Assembly: GCA_037367405.1 (NCBI GenBank) | Contig: JAZKJV010009329.1 | Span: forward strand, 655,384 to 719,383 | Origin: Ottelia alismoides | Taxonomy: Eukaryota > Streptophyta > Magnoliopsida > Alismatales > Hydrocharitaceae | Length of the DNA stretch: 64,000 nt | Direction: 5' to 3' | Shown here: one piece after another, positions 12,964-25,128 of the stretch | How the letters are laid out: each line of letters begins with the position of its first letter | How positions within the stretch are numbered: position 1 is the first letter of the stretch | Notes under the pieces: generated by a model | Seen by the model: only the letters and a program-made list of their open reading frames with translations | Told to the model about the DNA's origin: nothing | The model's database searches: none | Translations under genes and position numbers: made by a program

Positions 12964-13462
12964 CCCCCTATACTTAGCTTGAAATATATCCTCATATTGA
13001 CCAAAAAGCTACAAAAGAAGACATAACTCATGCTAAGTATAGAAAAGTGAAAAGAATCATATACAATAATGACTCAAAGAATAGACAAAAATAATAGAAG
13101 TCGGTGACTCCCCCTATACTTAGGATTAAATAATCCTAAGTATAAAGATTGTACAAATGGGGAAAATCGAGGAAAAGAATGAACAAACTCAATGACTCGA
13201 CTCATCCTCCCCTATACGTAGGGTGAAAGATCCCTAAGTATAGAAAAATAATATCGACAAGTTGAAAGACAAGAGAGAGATTAGAAGAAATAAAAGAAAA
13301 TAAAAACACAAAAAAGACGGTATGAACAACATCACTTCCCCAATACTTAGGGTAAAGGATCCCTAAGTATAAGCAACAACATAAGTGATGGAACAAAATG
13401 AATATGAACAACTTGAATCATTCACCCCTTTATACTTAGGATAAAGACATCCTAAGTATAAC
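12964..13462 (-). repeat. five-unit array of hairpin plus polypurine-tract modules
   Basis: Five units start at about 12964, 13110, 13208, 13338 and 13425. Each reads, on the plus strand, CCCC(C)TATACTTAGG, a short loop, then CCTAAGTATA; in element sense this is a stem whose 3' arm runs into AAGTATAGGGG, a polypurine tract. The first unit has a longer, weaker loop. Unit spacing is about 90-145 bp. A matching array lies at 43831-44190 in the larger element. Confidence 0.85.
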
Positions 13463-13586
13463 ATAGACACATGTACATGAGGTAAACGATAAAACGGAAG
13501 AAGGAACAAATCAAGATGAAACTCATATATAGAAAGTAGACATTATTGAGGCGACTCTCAACAAGCGTTAGAGTTTATGCCCCTAA

Positions 13587-13877
13587 CTAGGCACAAATGC
13601 TAGGATCTGTAATGTGAATGTCATGTTGTCGATGTCGTTTTGGTGTGAGAACAATAATGAGGTTAACAGTGTAAATTATGACAACCAAATAAGGAATCAG
13701 GCGGATGTCTACTACCAGGAAAATAGAGGTGCAAATAAAATCAGGTACCGATAACACAAAAGAAATCTTCAGCTTAGGATCAGAATAGATTGAAATGGTG
13801 AAGCCGAAGAAATAAAATGCGGAGAAAGAAGGATCAGTCATGGAGTCCTCCACATTAATCACTGTCTCAAAGAGCAT
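13587..13877 (-). CDS. hydrophobic ORF, function unknown
   Basis: Ninety-six codons on the element's sense strand, overlapping the start of this frame with the end of the upstream acidic ORF by 11 bp. The middle (roughly residues 25-75) is strongly hydrophobic with a stretch that could form one or two membrane segments, and the C-terminus is basic (KRHRQH). I do not recognise it. Some plant Ty3 elements have an extra ORF with membrane segments after pol, but nothing here supports that assignment beyond hydrophobicity and position. It could equally be a relic frame. Confidence 0.25.
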   Translation of the reverse strand: MLFETVINVEDSMTDPSFSAFYFFGFTISIYSDPKLKISFVLSVPDFICTSIFLVVDIRLIPYLVVIIYTVNLIIVLTPKRHRQHDIHITDPSICA

Positions 13878-14304
13878 GAAAAATCAAGATCATGAGACTT
13901 GCTGATATATGATGCATGTAATGTAGAGAAATCAGGTAAATCATAGAAAACTCATAGATTGGTTCATCCTCGCAAGAGTCGTTGAGGAGAGACAACTCAG
14001 ACTCAGAAGAAAAATCAGAAGACTCGGTCTCGTGATCCGATAGATCGGATGTACATCTAGGAAATGAAACCGAGTACAAAGAACACATGACCCACAGATA
14101 ACCCTCGGGAAGGTGGGAAAAATCTTGCTGATTCGAGGAATAGAATGAACGATCAGACTCGAATAATGGATTCTCGCTCGCAATTAGAGAAAAACCGTCT
14201 AATGGATCATAAATATAAGGCTCAAAGAAATCTAGGTCAAGATCAAAAAGATCATTGACCTGCCAGAGTGAAGTGACATGAGCTTGGGAAATGTTGGACA
14301 ACAT
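13867..14304 (-). CDS. acidic, Ser/Asp-rich ORF of the non-autonomous element
   Basis: One hundred and forty-five codons on the sense strand. It has acidic and aromatic stretches (DLDLDFFEPYIYDPLDGF near residues 22-40) and a Ser/Asp/Glu-rich block near residues 90-115, with no motif of gag, protease, RT or integrase. Its style resembles the Ser/Asp-rich pieces of the 39-63 kb element (44253-44468 and around 57150-57250), which suggests a shared but diverged element-encoded protein. It sits between a long leader and the hairpin array. Whether it is translated is unknown; part may be decayed. Confidence 0.35.
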   Translation of the reverse strand: MLSNISQAHVTSLWQVNDLFDLDLDFFEPYIYDPLDGFSLIASENPLFESDRSFYSSNQQDFSHLPEGYLWVMCSLYSVSFPRCTSDLSDHETESSDFSSESELSLLNDSCEDEPIYEFSMIYLISLHYMHHISASLMILIFHAL

Positions 14305-15869
14305 CTGGCCCTCAGAGGAAGGGTGGGAGGGAGGGAAAACATGAGTGATTTTTTAGGCGATTGCTAACGATCTCGAGAAGATGAACGTATCAAACCCAAC
14401 ACCAAGTACATACAAACACAATGCAACCCTCAGATTCACCTACTCAACTCAGTGATCGCCATTAAAGATCGGTTGTTAATCTTGTCAATTTTAGGGTTAG
14501 GTTATCAAACAAAAGTTGTACAAACACATAGGAAGGCCTGGGATTGTGGCACTAATCTTTAGCGTATACATTTCAAATAAACTGTGAATACAATGAGAGG
14601 GTTGCTCTCCCCAAATCAAGGAATGAGTTTCTTACATTTGATTTTAAGGTCAATTGAAATTAGCAGTCCTGATTTTATATAATTGTCACTTTTTGATTTT
14701 TTTCAAGAAATCGAACTAATGAATTTTTCAATTTCCTTTTAATAATATGTGAGTGAAAACAATGTAGGAAATCAGAAAAGCCAATGCACGAGAAATTCAA
14801 TGATGCATGCAGCAGATAGAGGATGTGTACCTTGTCGCCAGCATTCTACATGTAGGGTGAGCTGCATAAAAATTAAAAGACAGAAAGTAAACTAACCTAA
14901 ATGATGCATGTTAACTGTCCTAGCAGTAACTTCTATTAGCGGGCAAGAACCAATTAATTTGACTAAGTCCAAATTACACTCTACTCTATAGGTGCAGATA
15001 TTCTTGTTTAGGACTTTGGACCTAATCGATTACCTGGCTCAAGCAAGTTAATAAAACCTACAACTAAGGGCTCAAGCACATAAAACCACGAGAAAAAAAA
15101 GAAAAAGAAGGCAGTGAAAACAAAACTGGTGAGGTCCCCCAAATTCACCAGCGCTTGGTAAAATAGTCCCCGTACACACAATGTATATAGTGTCCTTTTA
15201 CAAGAATTTTTATTGTATAAAATTCTAAAATAAATCAGCGATATCTATGCAAAGTGCTCCAAGTGATCAGTCTCCTCCAAATCGTCTCCTCCTCCTACGC
15301 TCTCCTGCAGCTCAATGAAGAATCAAGCGACCTCCGCTTTGCTTGGGTGCGTTGGCGCTCCTAAGAATGCTGCACTCGCTCTTCGGGCCCTCGTAAGAAA
15401 GAGGAAACACGAGATTGTGTAGGAGACACAGTTATAAAGATATAAGCAAAAATAATGTGAAAATAAATACTAGAAATATATACAAGCAACAAAGAGGTTT
15501 ATATAAAGCAAAAAGAGAAGAGCAAGTAAATATGGATCTCAAATGAATTCCTAAGTCCGGTCTTGGGGAGCTTTCGATTTCTGACAAATCAGACCCTGTA
15601 AGCGTTGTATAAGCTCCCTCACAACTCGTGGTATTTAGTTTAAGTGATCGCTCCTCAACAAGATGCAGATCCACAATATTTATACACAAAAATATAGACA
15701 AATAAAAATGAAAGAAACTATTAGAAATAATGTAGACAAAGAATGTATGACAATGATTATAAATAATAAATAAATATCGGAAAATATAGACAAAGATATG
15801 AAAAAGAAAAACAACTATAAATAACCAAGAATAGTAGATCAAGAAAAACCTAACTACCCTCGCGGTGCC
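14305..15869 (-). mobile_element. 5' untranslated leader of the non-autonomous element
   Basis: Between the primer site and the first ORF. Blocks such as TCTATTAGCGGG at 14933 followed by a TTTGACTAAG-like word match 59125-59160 in the larger Tat element, so the leader is conserved between them. An ORF at 15432-15842 (136 codons, hydrophobic N-terminal half) lies in this leader; I see no family match and treat it as doubtful. Confidence 0.5.
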
Positions 15870-15890
15870 TCCCCGACAATGATGCCATTT
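15870..15890 (-). other. primer-binding site, tRNA-Asp type, decayed
   Basis: In element sense this reads TGGCATCATTGTCGGGGA immediately after the 5' LTR end (with AAA between). The usual Tat/Athila-lineage primer site is TGGCGCCGTTGCCGGGGA. The differences are G-to-A or C-to-T, the pattern left by deamination of methylated cytosines. Confidence 0.8.
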
Positions 15891-17935
15891 TGTTATGCGC
15901 TAAACTTCGGGTTTTTATTTAAAAGAATTATTCACAAATAAAATTGTGGTCTTCACAACCCAAAGAAGCGTCAAACAAAAATTTATTCAATTTCAACCTA
16001 AAATAAATAGAGAAAATGTAGCAAGAGAACTTTGCTATTTAATTTACATGTATAGCTAATGCGATCGAACTCATGGAGGCTACAAAAATCCCGAGGGTTA
16101 TTCTATTAATTGAACAAGGAATCTCTATGCACACTATGCTTGGTTTTTGTAATATTTGAATTTAGTAATTTTATGGAATTTTTATTTTTTATTTAGTTAT
16201 CTGATTTTTATTTTTTATTTTTTTTTTATATTTTGCAATTTTTCTGAAAAACAATGATTTAAAGAAAAAAGTAAGGCATACACACTCGACCAAACTTTTT
16301 GTACTTTTCAAATATATAAAAAATAGTCAGAAAATTAAATTAAAATTATTTTTGGTTTGTTGATATTTTTATGTTTTGTGATTTTTTTCATCTTTTCCAA
16401 AAAAAATTTAAACCTTTAAAAAAAATAAGGGAATTAAAAAATAGAATGCAATCCGAATTTTTTTGAATTTTTAAAATTGAAAATGAACTAAAAATGGATA
16501 AAATGTACAGTTACAAAACTTTTTTGTATTTTCCAGAGAGGGGTTTTATGATTTTTTAGATTTTTAAATGACTTTTTTATGAATTTTAATGCTTTTGAAT
16601 GTTTTATGATTTTTATGAGTAATTTAAATGCCGAAGTTATATAGAAATTAAAAGAAGTCAAAATAAGCAAACATGTGATTTTTAGAATTTTTGGAAAAAA
16701 AATTACATTTTTTACTGATTTTTGGATGCAAAGAGGGACTTTTGGATTTGTTTTTGAATTCTAATAAATAATAAAAATGATGAAATGCAAAATACAATTT
16801 ATGGGTGCAAGATGAATGTAACGGGAAGCTAGATAATTTTTTTTGGAATTTTTAAAGGGGTTTTGATTACTTTTATTTAATTTTAAATATGCAACATAAA
16901 TGCACACTCACAGGGTCATATATGCAATTATTTGAAGTTAGCAGACTAAATGATAATGAATAAAAAATATGTAGGGTGAATATTGTCATTTATCCAAGAA
17001 ACGCATGCAAAGGCATGTACGCTCCGCTGGAATGGACCTTTATGTAAATAAATTTAATGAAAAGACCCAAGAGTAACACAAAATATGCAGATATTGTTTG
17101 CAATTAACCCAAGAAAACACTTGTTAGGAATGTGTGCAATTCAAATAGGGATGTAATTGTAAATAAAATAAGGTGCAGGATAAAAATGCAATTATTTAAT
17201 TTATTACATGCAAACACGTGCCCGGAAGGACTTATTTGAAATAAAATAAATGTTGAGGATCTGAGTGCAATTATACCCTTAAATGTACTTGGTAGCTTGA
17301 ACGATGGTGATGCGCTGAAGCTTGGACCTGATGGTCGTGATTGACTTTGAAGTGAAGGGCATCGATCAGATCTGGAACTTCGATCTATGGTACAGCTTTG
17401 GGGGAAAATGAACGACCGAGATCTAAACTGGACGGTTGCTCGTGATCGTCCAGTGATGAAGGGACCTGGAGGAACTGGAAGCAGGTCTTCCCCGACGAAC
17501 TTCGATCGACTACAGCTCGCTTGTCTTATATATGCACAACCTCAGCTTGGTCTCGAATGAAAGCTCCTGCAATCATGCATCATCTGATGGTGAAAGCGTG
17601 ACTCAAGGATGCATTGTGAGGATCTAGAGGATGGAAGGTTAGAATCTCCAAGTGAACCTCCTCTCCGCAATTCATTGTTGTTGCTATGTCCATTGACCCT
17701 ACAATAAAAAGCCTATGCTCGAAGAAAATTCTGGCCGAAGGATTAGGTCAAGAACATGGATGAAGGTGGATGGATGGGCATCTCTGGTGAAGTGTGGTTG
17801 GAGGAGAGAGTGGACTCCAGATCTGTGAGGATCTGAAGGTGGGCAGAGTGTGGACGACCTAGAGAAAGATATGGTGGACGTGTTTGTTGGACATGCGAGC
17901 CCACGACGAGCATTATGTAATAACTGTTATTGCGA
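15891..17935 (-). repeat. 5' LTR of the non-autonomous element, U5-side part
   Basis: Starts TGTTATGCGC next to the primer site and matches the left LTR up to 17323. From 17324 it is the GC-richer leader (to about 17935), interrupted there by a nested insertion. No gene is seen; the ORF at 16488-16670 is compositional. Confidence 0.65.
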
Positions 17936-20440
17936 ATATCATTCCCTGATCTGAAATGAAGAATAATTAATTTGCATAATAGGTTCCTTAGTACAATTAA
18001 GTTTATGTACCATGGCTATCTTGATGATCATACAGTTGTTGATTTAATTGTTGAATAATAGAGGTCGGTGCTTGGATGAATATCTAAAGAGCTAGATTGA
18101 AGTCCCATCAAGCACCGTCAAATGATTATTAAGAGATGATCTCTATCCTAAGAAGGAGATGGCAATCCTTTCTCTAAAGGTTGATATCTAACCGACCTCT
18201 TGATGCGTGTCCTTTGCATAGGAATAAAGATTCGAAGGCGTCAGATAAGTTAGGTCAAAGAGTTGAGTTAACGAGATCGAGATAACCAAAGACCAATGTC
18301 GTATGTCGTTACAATATAGGAATGCATCCTCAGACTGGAGACATATGTGTTACTATGTCTGAGTATTTACATTTGCCGGACCAATAGGTTAATGACCTAA
18401 TCATGGTCTATACACCGGCGCGCTGGTTTGCAGACAAGGGCATATGAGTAACACGATCTCTCAAAGGGATCATAAAGGGTCATTTACTAAATTGGAAGAC
18501 ATGAGATCACTCATGAGATATTGGGAAGGATCAAATTCCGTGCACGGTCGTCTCGCTTTGGAAGCTTGACTAAATTTGCAGGTTTGATACATGCTTTTGG
18601 AAAGTATATGATCAACACCTGGATATGATATATTCTTTTGGAAAGTATATGATCGATACAAACTCCTAATAGTCAAATGAGAAACTTAATGATAGAACCC
18701 TGAAGTATACAGTGTAAAATTGATCTAATACTTCGGGTTTATTGTAGGTCGTCCAGTATGCAGGATGTACGGGTATTAGGAATACTTGAGGGTGATGTGA
18801 TCATAAACGATTGTATAACCATGACGCTTTCATTCCAAGGGAGTGATGAAACGGGTCTGGATTTTAGTGACTCCTCTCAGCAGAGAAGTGCTCTGATCTT
18901 GATCCAAATGTTGGACATTAATCTTAATGTAATTCATATGCAACGAGAAGACAAGATTTACGGTCTTGATTTAATCAAGCATTTATGAGAGGTACACAAG
19001 ATATGGATTTGAGATATGATCTCAATATCTAAGTCACTATACGTGGAATGTATAATCGTCATGTCCTTATCTCCAAGTATCCGTGGAGAAAGTGCACTAT
19101 CCTTGAAAGAGTTCAAGGATAATTTCACTATTGATATATGTATCCGAACATTGAGAAAATTGATAATTAAATGTAATTTAATTATCATGAATAATATGAA
19201 TTTGATTCATATTGTAAGGAGAGATATCTAAGATAATTAACTGTGATTTAATTATCAAAGATGTGAATAATATGAATGTGATTCAGAATAGGGATTCATG
19301 GTGATTAAATGTGATTTAGTTATCATGGATATGAATAATACGGATAATATTATCTATATTAATCATATATATTATAAAATGTGATTTATAATATATAAGA
19401 GATTGCTATTTGCAAATAACATTTACGATTTAAATGTTCATGTGAATTGAATTCACATTGGACAATTAATTTAAAATATAATTTACATTTTATTTTAGGT
19501 TGTGAATGTGATTCTCAAATTTCCAATGGCATGATTGCAATGTTCACAAAATAAATTGGATTTTTTTTGTGAAATAATTTGCAACAATTATTGTCGCAAA
19601 AGTTGGAGATTATCATGAAATATTGGATTCCATGATAATAGCAGAAGGAGTCCACCCTTCCATATTGGCGGGGTGGACCGCCACAACTTCTAAAAGGAGT
19701 TGGTGGTCGTCCACCCCATTTATGGGAGGATGTCTCCCTCTTTCCTAATTATCTCCATGGATAATTGATTTATTTGAAATTAAATTTTATTGATTATTAT
19801 TCAATATATTTAATTTAAATTAAATTAATTGTTGTTGTGTTTTTAACAACAAAATCATGGCCATTCGAAGAAACACAAATCAATCTCATCCATTGGATTT
19901 GTTTGCACATGGATTGGGATCCATGGACTCCCAAAGTACTATATATGAAGAGGCATCCTGTGCTCTTCAACATAACATCAAATGCCCTCTCTCTCTCTCA
20001 TTTTATACACGCCATGTCTCTCTCTCTCTCTCTCATTTTGGTTGTCCACTATGGAGCCCTAGAGAGAGTCGCCATCATTGTCGCATCATCGTTATGTTGT
20101 TGGATCATTTTCTCGTGGATCTCTATCTCCTTCGGTGTGCCTCGCTCGTGAAGAAGACGTCTGATCTCGTGTGACAAGATCAGGAGATTTGTCGCTTGGA
20201 TCATCAACATGGATTGCGAGGAGCACATGTTTCATCAATGCACTTGCAAGCATCTCTTCCGTTAGATCGGATTTGAGACAGGAGGTCTCTTCATTTAGAG
20301 TCTTGATCGCAACCATGCTTCAAGAGGTAAACCTAATACTTGTTTGTGGTTTAGATTAAATGATCCGAGAAGTGTTCTTGGATTATGTGATTTCATCAAA
20401 TTAAAACAAATTTAAATTCCATGCCTCGAGCACCTAGTGC
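17936..20440 (+). mobile_element. nested LTR-like insertion (copy 1 of an inverted pair)
   Basis: Sequence here is homologous in reverse to about 28104-30381; for example the block around 18010 (TTATGTACCATGG) matches the complement of 30260, and 18130-18240 matches the complement of 30110-30190. It starts near TGTAATAACTG (17936). It contains two CT-repeat runs (about 19986-20036) and a leader ending in a donor-like AAGAG|GTAAAC at about 20323-20331. I read it as a long LTR of a family I cannot place. Edges are approximate, and no coding domain is present. Confidence 0.4.
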
Positions 20441-21420
20441 GACTAGCCGCTCCCGATCCCATACGATGTGATCCTCATGCTTTCGTGATGTGCTTAAGGA
20501 TCTTCCCATATCCTTCAGTGTTGGTGTAGTCGGAGTTGATTAGAGATGAACAGAACCCCTCCGATCTGGCGACCTGAGGTTGAAGGTGATCCGATTTTTT
20601 TAACCTAAAACATAAATTAAATGCGAAATAAAATTGCAAAATTAAATATTAACTGTCTACGATTGCCTACATGTGAAAAAGAGGTGGAGATCGTCCTTGA
20701 TCTGCTATGTTTGGCGGATAGTCGGAACAAGGCGGAGAACTCTGACCGTATGGCCGGATCACGGTCATCAGGCCTCCTCGCGCACTCCTAGTTGTGGAGA
20801 TGGAAGCCCTGTCATTGCTTCGACTCCAGAGATCAGCCTCGGGCACAAAGGAACCAAAAGAAAGGAACCACCTCATGGCAAAGGTAGAGGGGACTTATAT
20901 AGGGATTGTACCGGTGAGTTTTGAATTTCAAAATGAGTGATGATTGAGGCATTATTGATGGAATGGTTAGGCTGACGAAGGAGACGAGTGAATGGGCGAG
21001 AATTAAGGAGAAGGGAGCGGGTGACGTTAGTGATTGACATGCGTGTGAAAAGGGGTGAAGAGCAGACGGAATTTGAGAAGTGAGGTGGACGATGGGGACT
21101 AACCAGTTGACCCGGGTCAATAGACCTGGGCTGGCCAATTAGAGGGCGCATGGGAAGCGGAGAAAATATACTAAACAACAAAAAAAATCAATAAAAAAGA
21201 TTAAATAATCAATTAAAAATCAAAATAAATTTAAAAAATTAAATAATGTAAATAAAAAATGTTAAGAATAAATTAAGTTAATTTTAGTGATTTTTAATTC
21301 ATTAAATAATGTATATATAAGGGTGAAAATAAATAGAAAGGGTTATTTATAGATATGTATACCTATATATACAAGATTTTGATTTTTAGTTAATTATTTA
21401 TACAAACATATCTAAGATTT

Positions 21421-21452
<32 letters not shown>

Positions 21453-22393
21453 CAATATTTTACAAGAGTTTTAATGAGATTTTACTTGATTTTTATGAAT
21501 TAATTTATTAGGTTAATTAAGTAGGTTTAAGTATAATATATACATGGTGATACATATACAATATATACATGATTTTATTTTTCTTGATTTTTATTTTTTT
21601 TTTTGATTTTTATTTATATTTTATATGAGTTAAATATGATATTCACAATTAATTGGAAATACAATATTCACAAATATGCATAAAAAATAAATAATTAAAT
21701 AATATACATATTGTATTTATGTATATTATACAATAGAACCCCAATCGGTCACATTTCACACCTTAACTCTTATTTTTATGAAATCACCTCTATTTTAAAT
21801 ATTATTTTATTTGGAGTATAGTGAAAGTGAGTTTGATGAATTCGTAGTTTTTATGGAGAAGAAATTGATATGGAAAGTTGAGCTTTGTGGCTTTTTGAGA
21901 ATGTTGTTATTTGCACAATATATACAAATTTGTATTGAAATTATTTTTATTATTTACAAAAGAATTTTATTCACAATTTCCAAGAAGGAATTATTTTTAT
22001 TTACAAAGAACTTGGTGATAAATAAATTAATGAAAGAATGTGTATTATAGATAATATTGTACATGTGATGAATATACGAGCGATGAATGAATTTTTGGTT
22101 TTTTGGGGCCTTATCTCCCCCTACTTTATTCCTTGTCGATCAGGTCAAGTCTTGACCTTCTCTCACGGCCAGAGTCATCCTGTATCTATAACATATATAC
22201 AGTTTTCTATTTTCTTTATTTTTCTTTTAGTTTCTTTCTTTATTTATTTTAGGTTAAAATAGTGATAAATATAAAATATTTATACAAGAATTAGAGTTAG
22301 TGAAAGAATGAATTTATTGCTATTTTACAGGTGTTTTATAAGGGATTTTAAGCTAAAATAAATGAATAAAGATGATGAAATGCAAATTCATCA
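20441..22393 (-). repeat. 5' LTR of the non-autonomous element, U3-side part
   Basis: Resumes in GC-rich leader (to about 21170), then AT-rich U3 with a (TTTA)n run at about 21424-21454, the conserved CTCCCCCTACTTT block (22117-22129) and the terminal hairpin ending ATTCATCA at 22393. On the minus strand this is the LTR start. ORFs on both strands at 20667-21181 come from the GC-rich leader and match nothing. Confidence 0.6.
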
Positions 22394-22398
22394 CTACC
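22394..22398. repeat. right target-site duplication CTACC
   Basis: Pairs with 10583-10587 across the non-autonomous element. Confidence 0.7.
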
Positions 22399-23460
22399 TT
22401 ACTATTTTGAATATGTTTTTATTTGAATGTTAAGTTTATTATAAATGCAAACAGGTCCCTACAAGTTCAACATTTTTATTTTATGTGTATTTTCCATTAT
22501 AAATATTTTTATTACTCCAAAATTTGTAGAAATTTTATTTGAGTACATGACATATTGCCTGATGACATATATTTTTCACATGGCAATTTAGATAATTTTC
22601 CTATTCATTAAAAATATAAAAACACATATTTTTGATATTTCTAATTATATAAAATCACTTCTAACAATTCCAAAAAATATATTATGTATATTATATATTA
22701 TAACTTATATCCAAAATCACTAAAAATATAAAACAAAAACTCTAAAAATCACAAAAACCAAAAAAACCCTAATAAAAATAGTAAAAATTAAAGAGAAGTC
22801 CAAAAATATATTTTACTATTTGTGAATTTTCTATATATTGTATAATATATTAATTTTGGACTTATTTATATTTATTAAATCTAAAACTATTTTAGTTAAT
22901 TAAACTGTGCACTTTTTGTATATTTAATACTTTAAAAATACATCAGAATTCTATAAAAATATCAAAATAGAGAAAAATATAAAAAATACAAAAATATGTT
23001 ATTTCTTGTATTTGGAGTGTTATTATGTATATTTAAAAATTTAAAACCTATATATACTATATACCATATCTATTTATATATAATATTTGATATCATTATT
23101 ATTAAATATAAATATATATTTTTTTAATTTATAAATCAAAAAGAAATTTAAAAAATTACAAAATTTAAAAGAAAATAAAATTTAAAATTTAAAAAATTAA
23201 AACAATAAAAACCCATAAAATCATAATTAAAACCCCACATATAAAAGGCTAAAACAAAAATAATTATTAGTAATTAGCAATAATTATTGATAATTAAAGC
23301 AATCCACAATTTGCTCTGTGTGGTTTGACACTCTATAATCTTGTCCGATACACATATTTTATTGTGTTTAATAAAATAAATTTGAATCACATTTTGCATT
23401 TATTGCATATCTAGATTGTGGGTCTATTGTTGATTGATTGATTAGATCGGGTGTTGCGCA
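22399..23460 (+). repeat. Tat-like LTR that received the insertion (right half)
   Basis: AT-rich with AAATTCCAAAAA-like words as in the other U5-side parts, followed by a GTGTGGTTTGACAC motif (about 23318), a decayed form of the U5 GTTCGACC motif. Together with 9187-10587 it forms one plus-oriented LTR. The right edge is approximate. Confidence 0.45.
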
Positions 23461-24762
23461 TCGAGAGAGCATCCAATACAACGATTATCGGCTCTGACTT
23501 GTCTGACACCGCATGCCCTCCAAGACCGGACCTTGGTACCACATTTTGATCTCTTTCACCACTTACCTAGAACTTTGAAGAAGGTCGCGAGGTGGAGTAG
23601 AGCTTGGGCTGAGCCTCATACGAGGGTCCAGTCGTCGCTTGACGTGCTCAGCCGAGGCACGAAGCTTAAACAACTGAGATGTCGTGCCATGGCCATTCTG
23701 GCCATGGGTCTCACCGGAGTTGAACCTCCATTGTAATGATTCAATTTTTCCTCGCCTTTCATGGGTAGGAGAAGAAAGCTAGGGTAAACCTCGCATGAAG
23801 GATGGACAGGAGGAGCGATGGCTGGTGTGGAGAAGGTTTTGAGGAAAGGATTTCAGAGGTTCCAGGAGGTGTATCACGAGGTTTCAATAGCCGGTCCTCA
23901 TCGCTCGTGAGGGTGAACGTGGAGGCAGTGGTGACTGCATGGAAGCAGGTGATGTGGTCAACATCAAAGTGGTGGAATGGGGTGGAGAGAGGGTGTAAGG
24001 CAGTTGTGATAAAGTGGGAAAAAAGGGTGGTCTGAGAGGTGCGATGTGGGAGAGAGAAGGTGATGGAGGTGGAAGATGCACGTAGACCGTTGGATTATGC
24101 AATCCAACAATGGTGAAGGGACACATGTGTGCAGTTGAGATGAATCTGATTTGATAAGATCGGAGGGTTGTGAGAGAGGCGCAAAAGGAGGGCCCTGATG
24201 CGATCAGGGCAATCACATCCTAGGTTGGGGATGAATTAGGTGTCAACAAATGAGTGGGAAATGCGGGTGGAGGTGGATGCGCCACATGGCCTAATAGGAA
24301 TAAAAGAAAAGGTTAGTAAAATAAAAATAAATATGTTAAAAGCTTTAAATCAAAAGTATTGAACATGAAATTTGTATATCTTTTTGAGATCTACAAGTCT
24401 CATGTTTAACACAAAGCCAAAATAGGTCATTTATACATAGATATTTTTGTGAGTTTTTTTAGGAATTAAAATTACTTGTTTTAATTTTTTTTGATATGTA
24501 TATATTTTTTGAATTTTAAGTTTCCATTTAATGTCAAAACAAATATCTAAAACATTAATTTAATTTTTATTTGATTTTTAGTAATAAATAAATGCATAAA
24601 ATAATGGGAACAATAATATAATTATTTAAATACAATAATTGGGGTTAATTATATACATAGGGTTAGTTGTTAAAGTTAGTTAATTAGGGTTATATTTTAT
24701 TAAATATTTAAGTATGATGGATAATAGATAAGAGTTATGATGATAAATCTTGAATTTATCAG
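23461..24762 (-). repeat. Tat-like LTR fragment, minus orientation (5' end at 24762)
   Basis: GC-rich leader at 23470-24290, AT-rich U3 beyond, ending in a decayed terminal hairpin (TGATAAATC..AATTTATCA, 24743-24762). The ORFs at 23533-24216 lie on opposite strands of the leader with no recognisable product. Confidence 0.5.
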
Positions 24763-25128
24763 TGTAGGTGGTAGATCACCCTCTTCCACATTCATGCTAG
24801 ACCCCCCCTCATATGCAGATCTTGCCAACCTCTCCCTCGAGTACAAGATGCCTTTGTTGTACATCTTGTAGCATTTCCATCATCGCGGCGAACTGCTGTG
24901 CGATTTGGTCTCTACGAAGTGGCATGTTCTACATGCAAAAGGTATAAGAGATAAAATTAGATGGTAAGGAAAATTCTTTAGTGACTAGATCAAGTGTTAA
25001 CGAACTTTAACGGACTAAGACCCCTTTTTTCATACATGAGTTGAGAGACTACTTGTTTAATGTATGAAGGTATCTTTGTAATCACACAATTATCTATAAC
25101 CGATGGGGTAAATGGGCTCTGAATTAAA
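24763..25128 (-). mobile_element. 5' internal end of an old chromovirus-like element
   Basis: Minus-strand order is LTR (25129 upward), primer-site remnant, short leader, gag start. GGGCTCTGAATTAA at 25114-25127 is a decayed complement of the initiator-Met primer site (expected GCTCTGATACCA). The gag start and its spacing match the intact element at 55774-55967. The element is cut off at 24763. Confidence 0.65.
24809..24925 (-). pseudogene. gag: gag N-terminal fragment
   Basis: Thirty-eight codons starting MPLRRDQIAQQFAAMMEMLQ then stopping. The AAMMEMLQD segment corresponds to AAMMAMLQD near the gag start of the Tekay-type element at 51.1-55.8 kb, so this is the beginning of a related gag broken by a stop codon and then by truncation. 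In intact elements gag forms the particle shell. It is too short to function. Confidence 0.7.

Larger units (their letters stand above)
10588..22393 (-). mobile_element. non-autonomous Tat-like LTR retrotransposon with nested insertion
   Basis: Direct-repeat LTR starts at 10588 and 15891 (TGTTRATGC..), a tRNA-Asp-type primer site just left of 15891, an internal region of about 3.8 kb and a right end at 22393 (LTR 5' hairpin) define this minus-strand element. TSD CTACC flanks it. The left (3') LTR is cut short at 12064; the right (5') LTR carries a later insertion of about 2.5 kb. No reverse transcriptase or integrase is present, so it could move only with help. Its 5' leader (14640-15300) and its hairpin array resemble those of the 39330-62930 element, so the two are related. 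Confidence 0.7.

Noticed and set aside
12963..12964. LTR boundary next to the tract CCCCCTATACTTA
   Set aside because: The flanking sequence (12900-13040) matches 43740-43900 inside the larger element, so this is the first unit of the internal hairpin array, not the LTR edge.
12964..13462. CRISPR-like spaced repeats
   Set aside because: Spacers are irregular, repeats are imperfect hairpins containing a polypurine tract, and the context is a plant retroelement 3' end.
13587..13877. Envelope-like membrane protein
   Set aside because: Hydrophobicity alone is not evidence. No signal peptide, cleavage site or similarity is visible, and the frame is short.
19837..20174. Two 104-105 codon ORFs near CT repeats
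   Set aside because: Overlapping frames in the leader of an LTR-like repeat, rich in Ser/Leu from CT-repeat translation, with no known domain.
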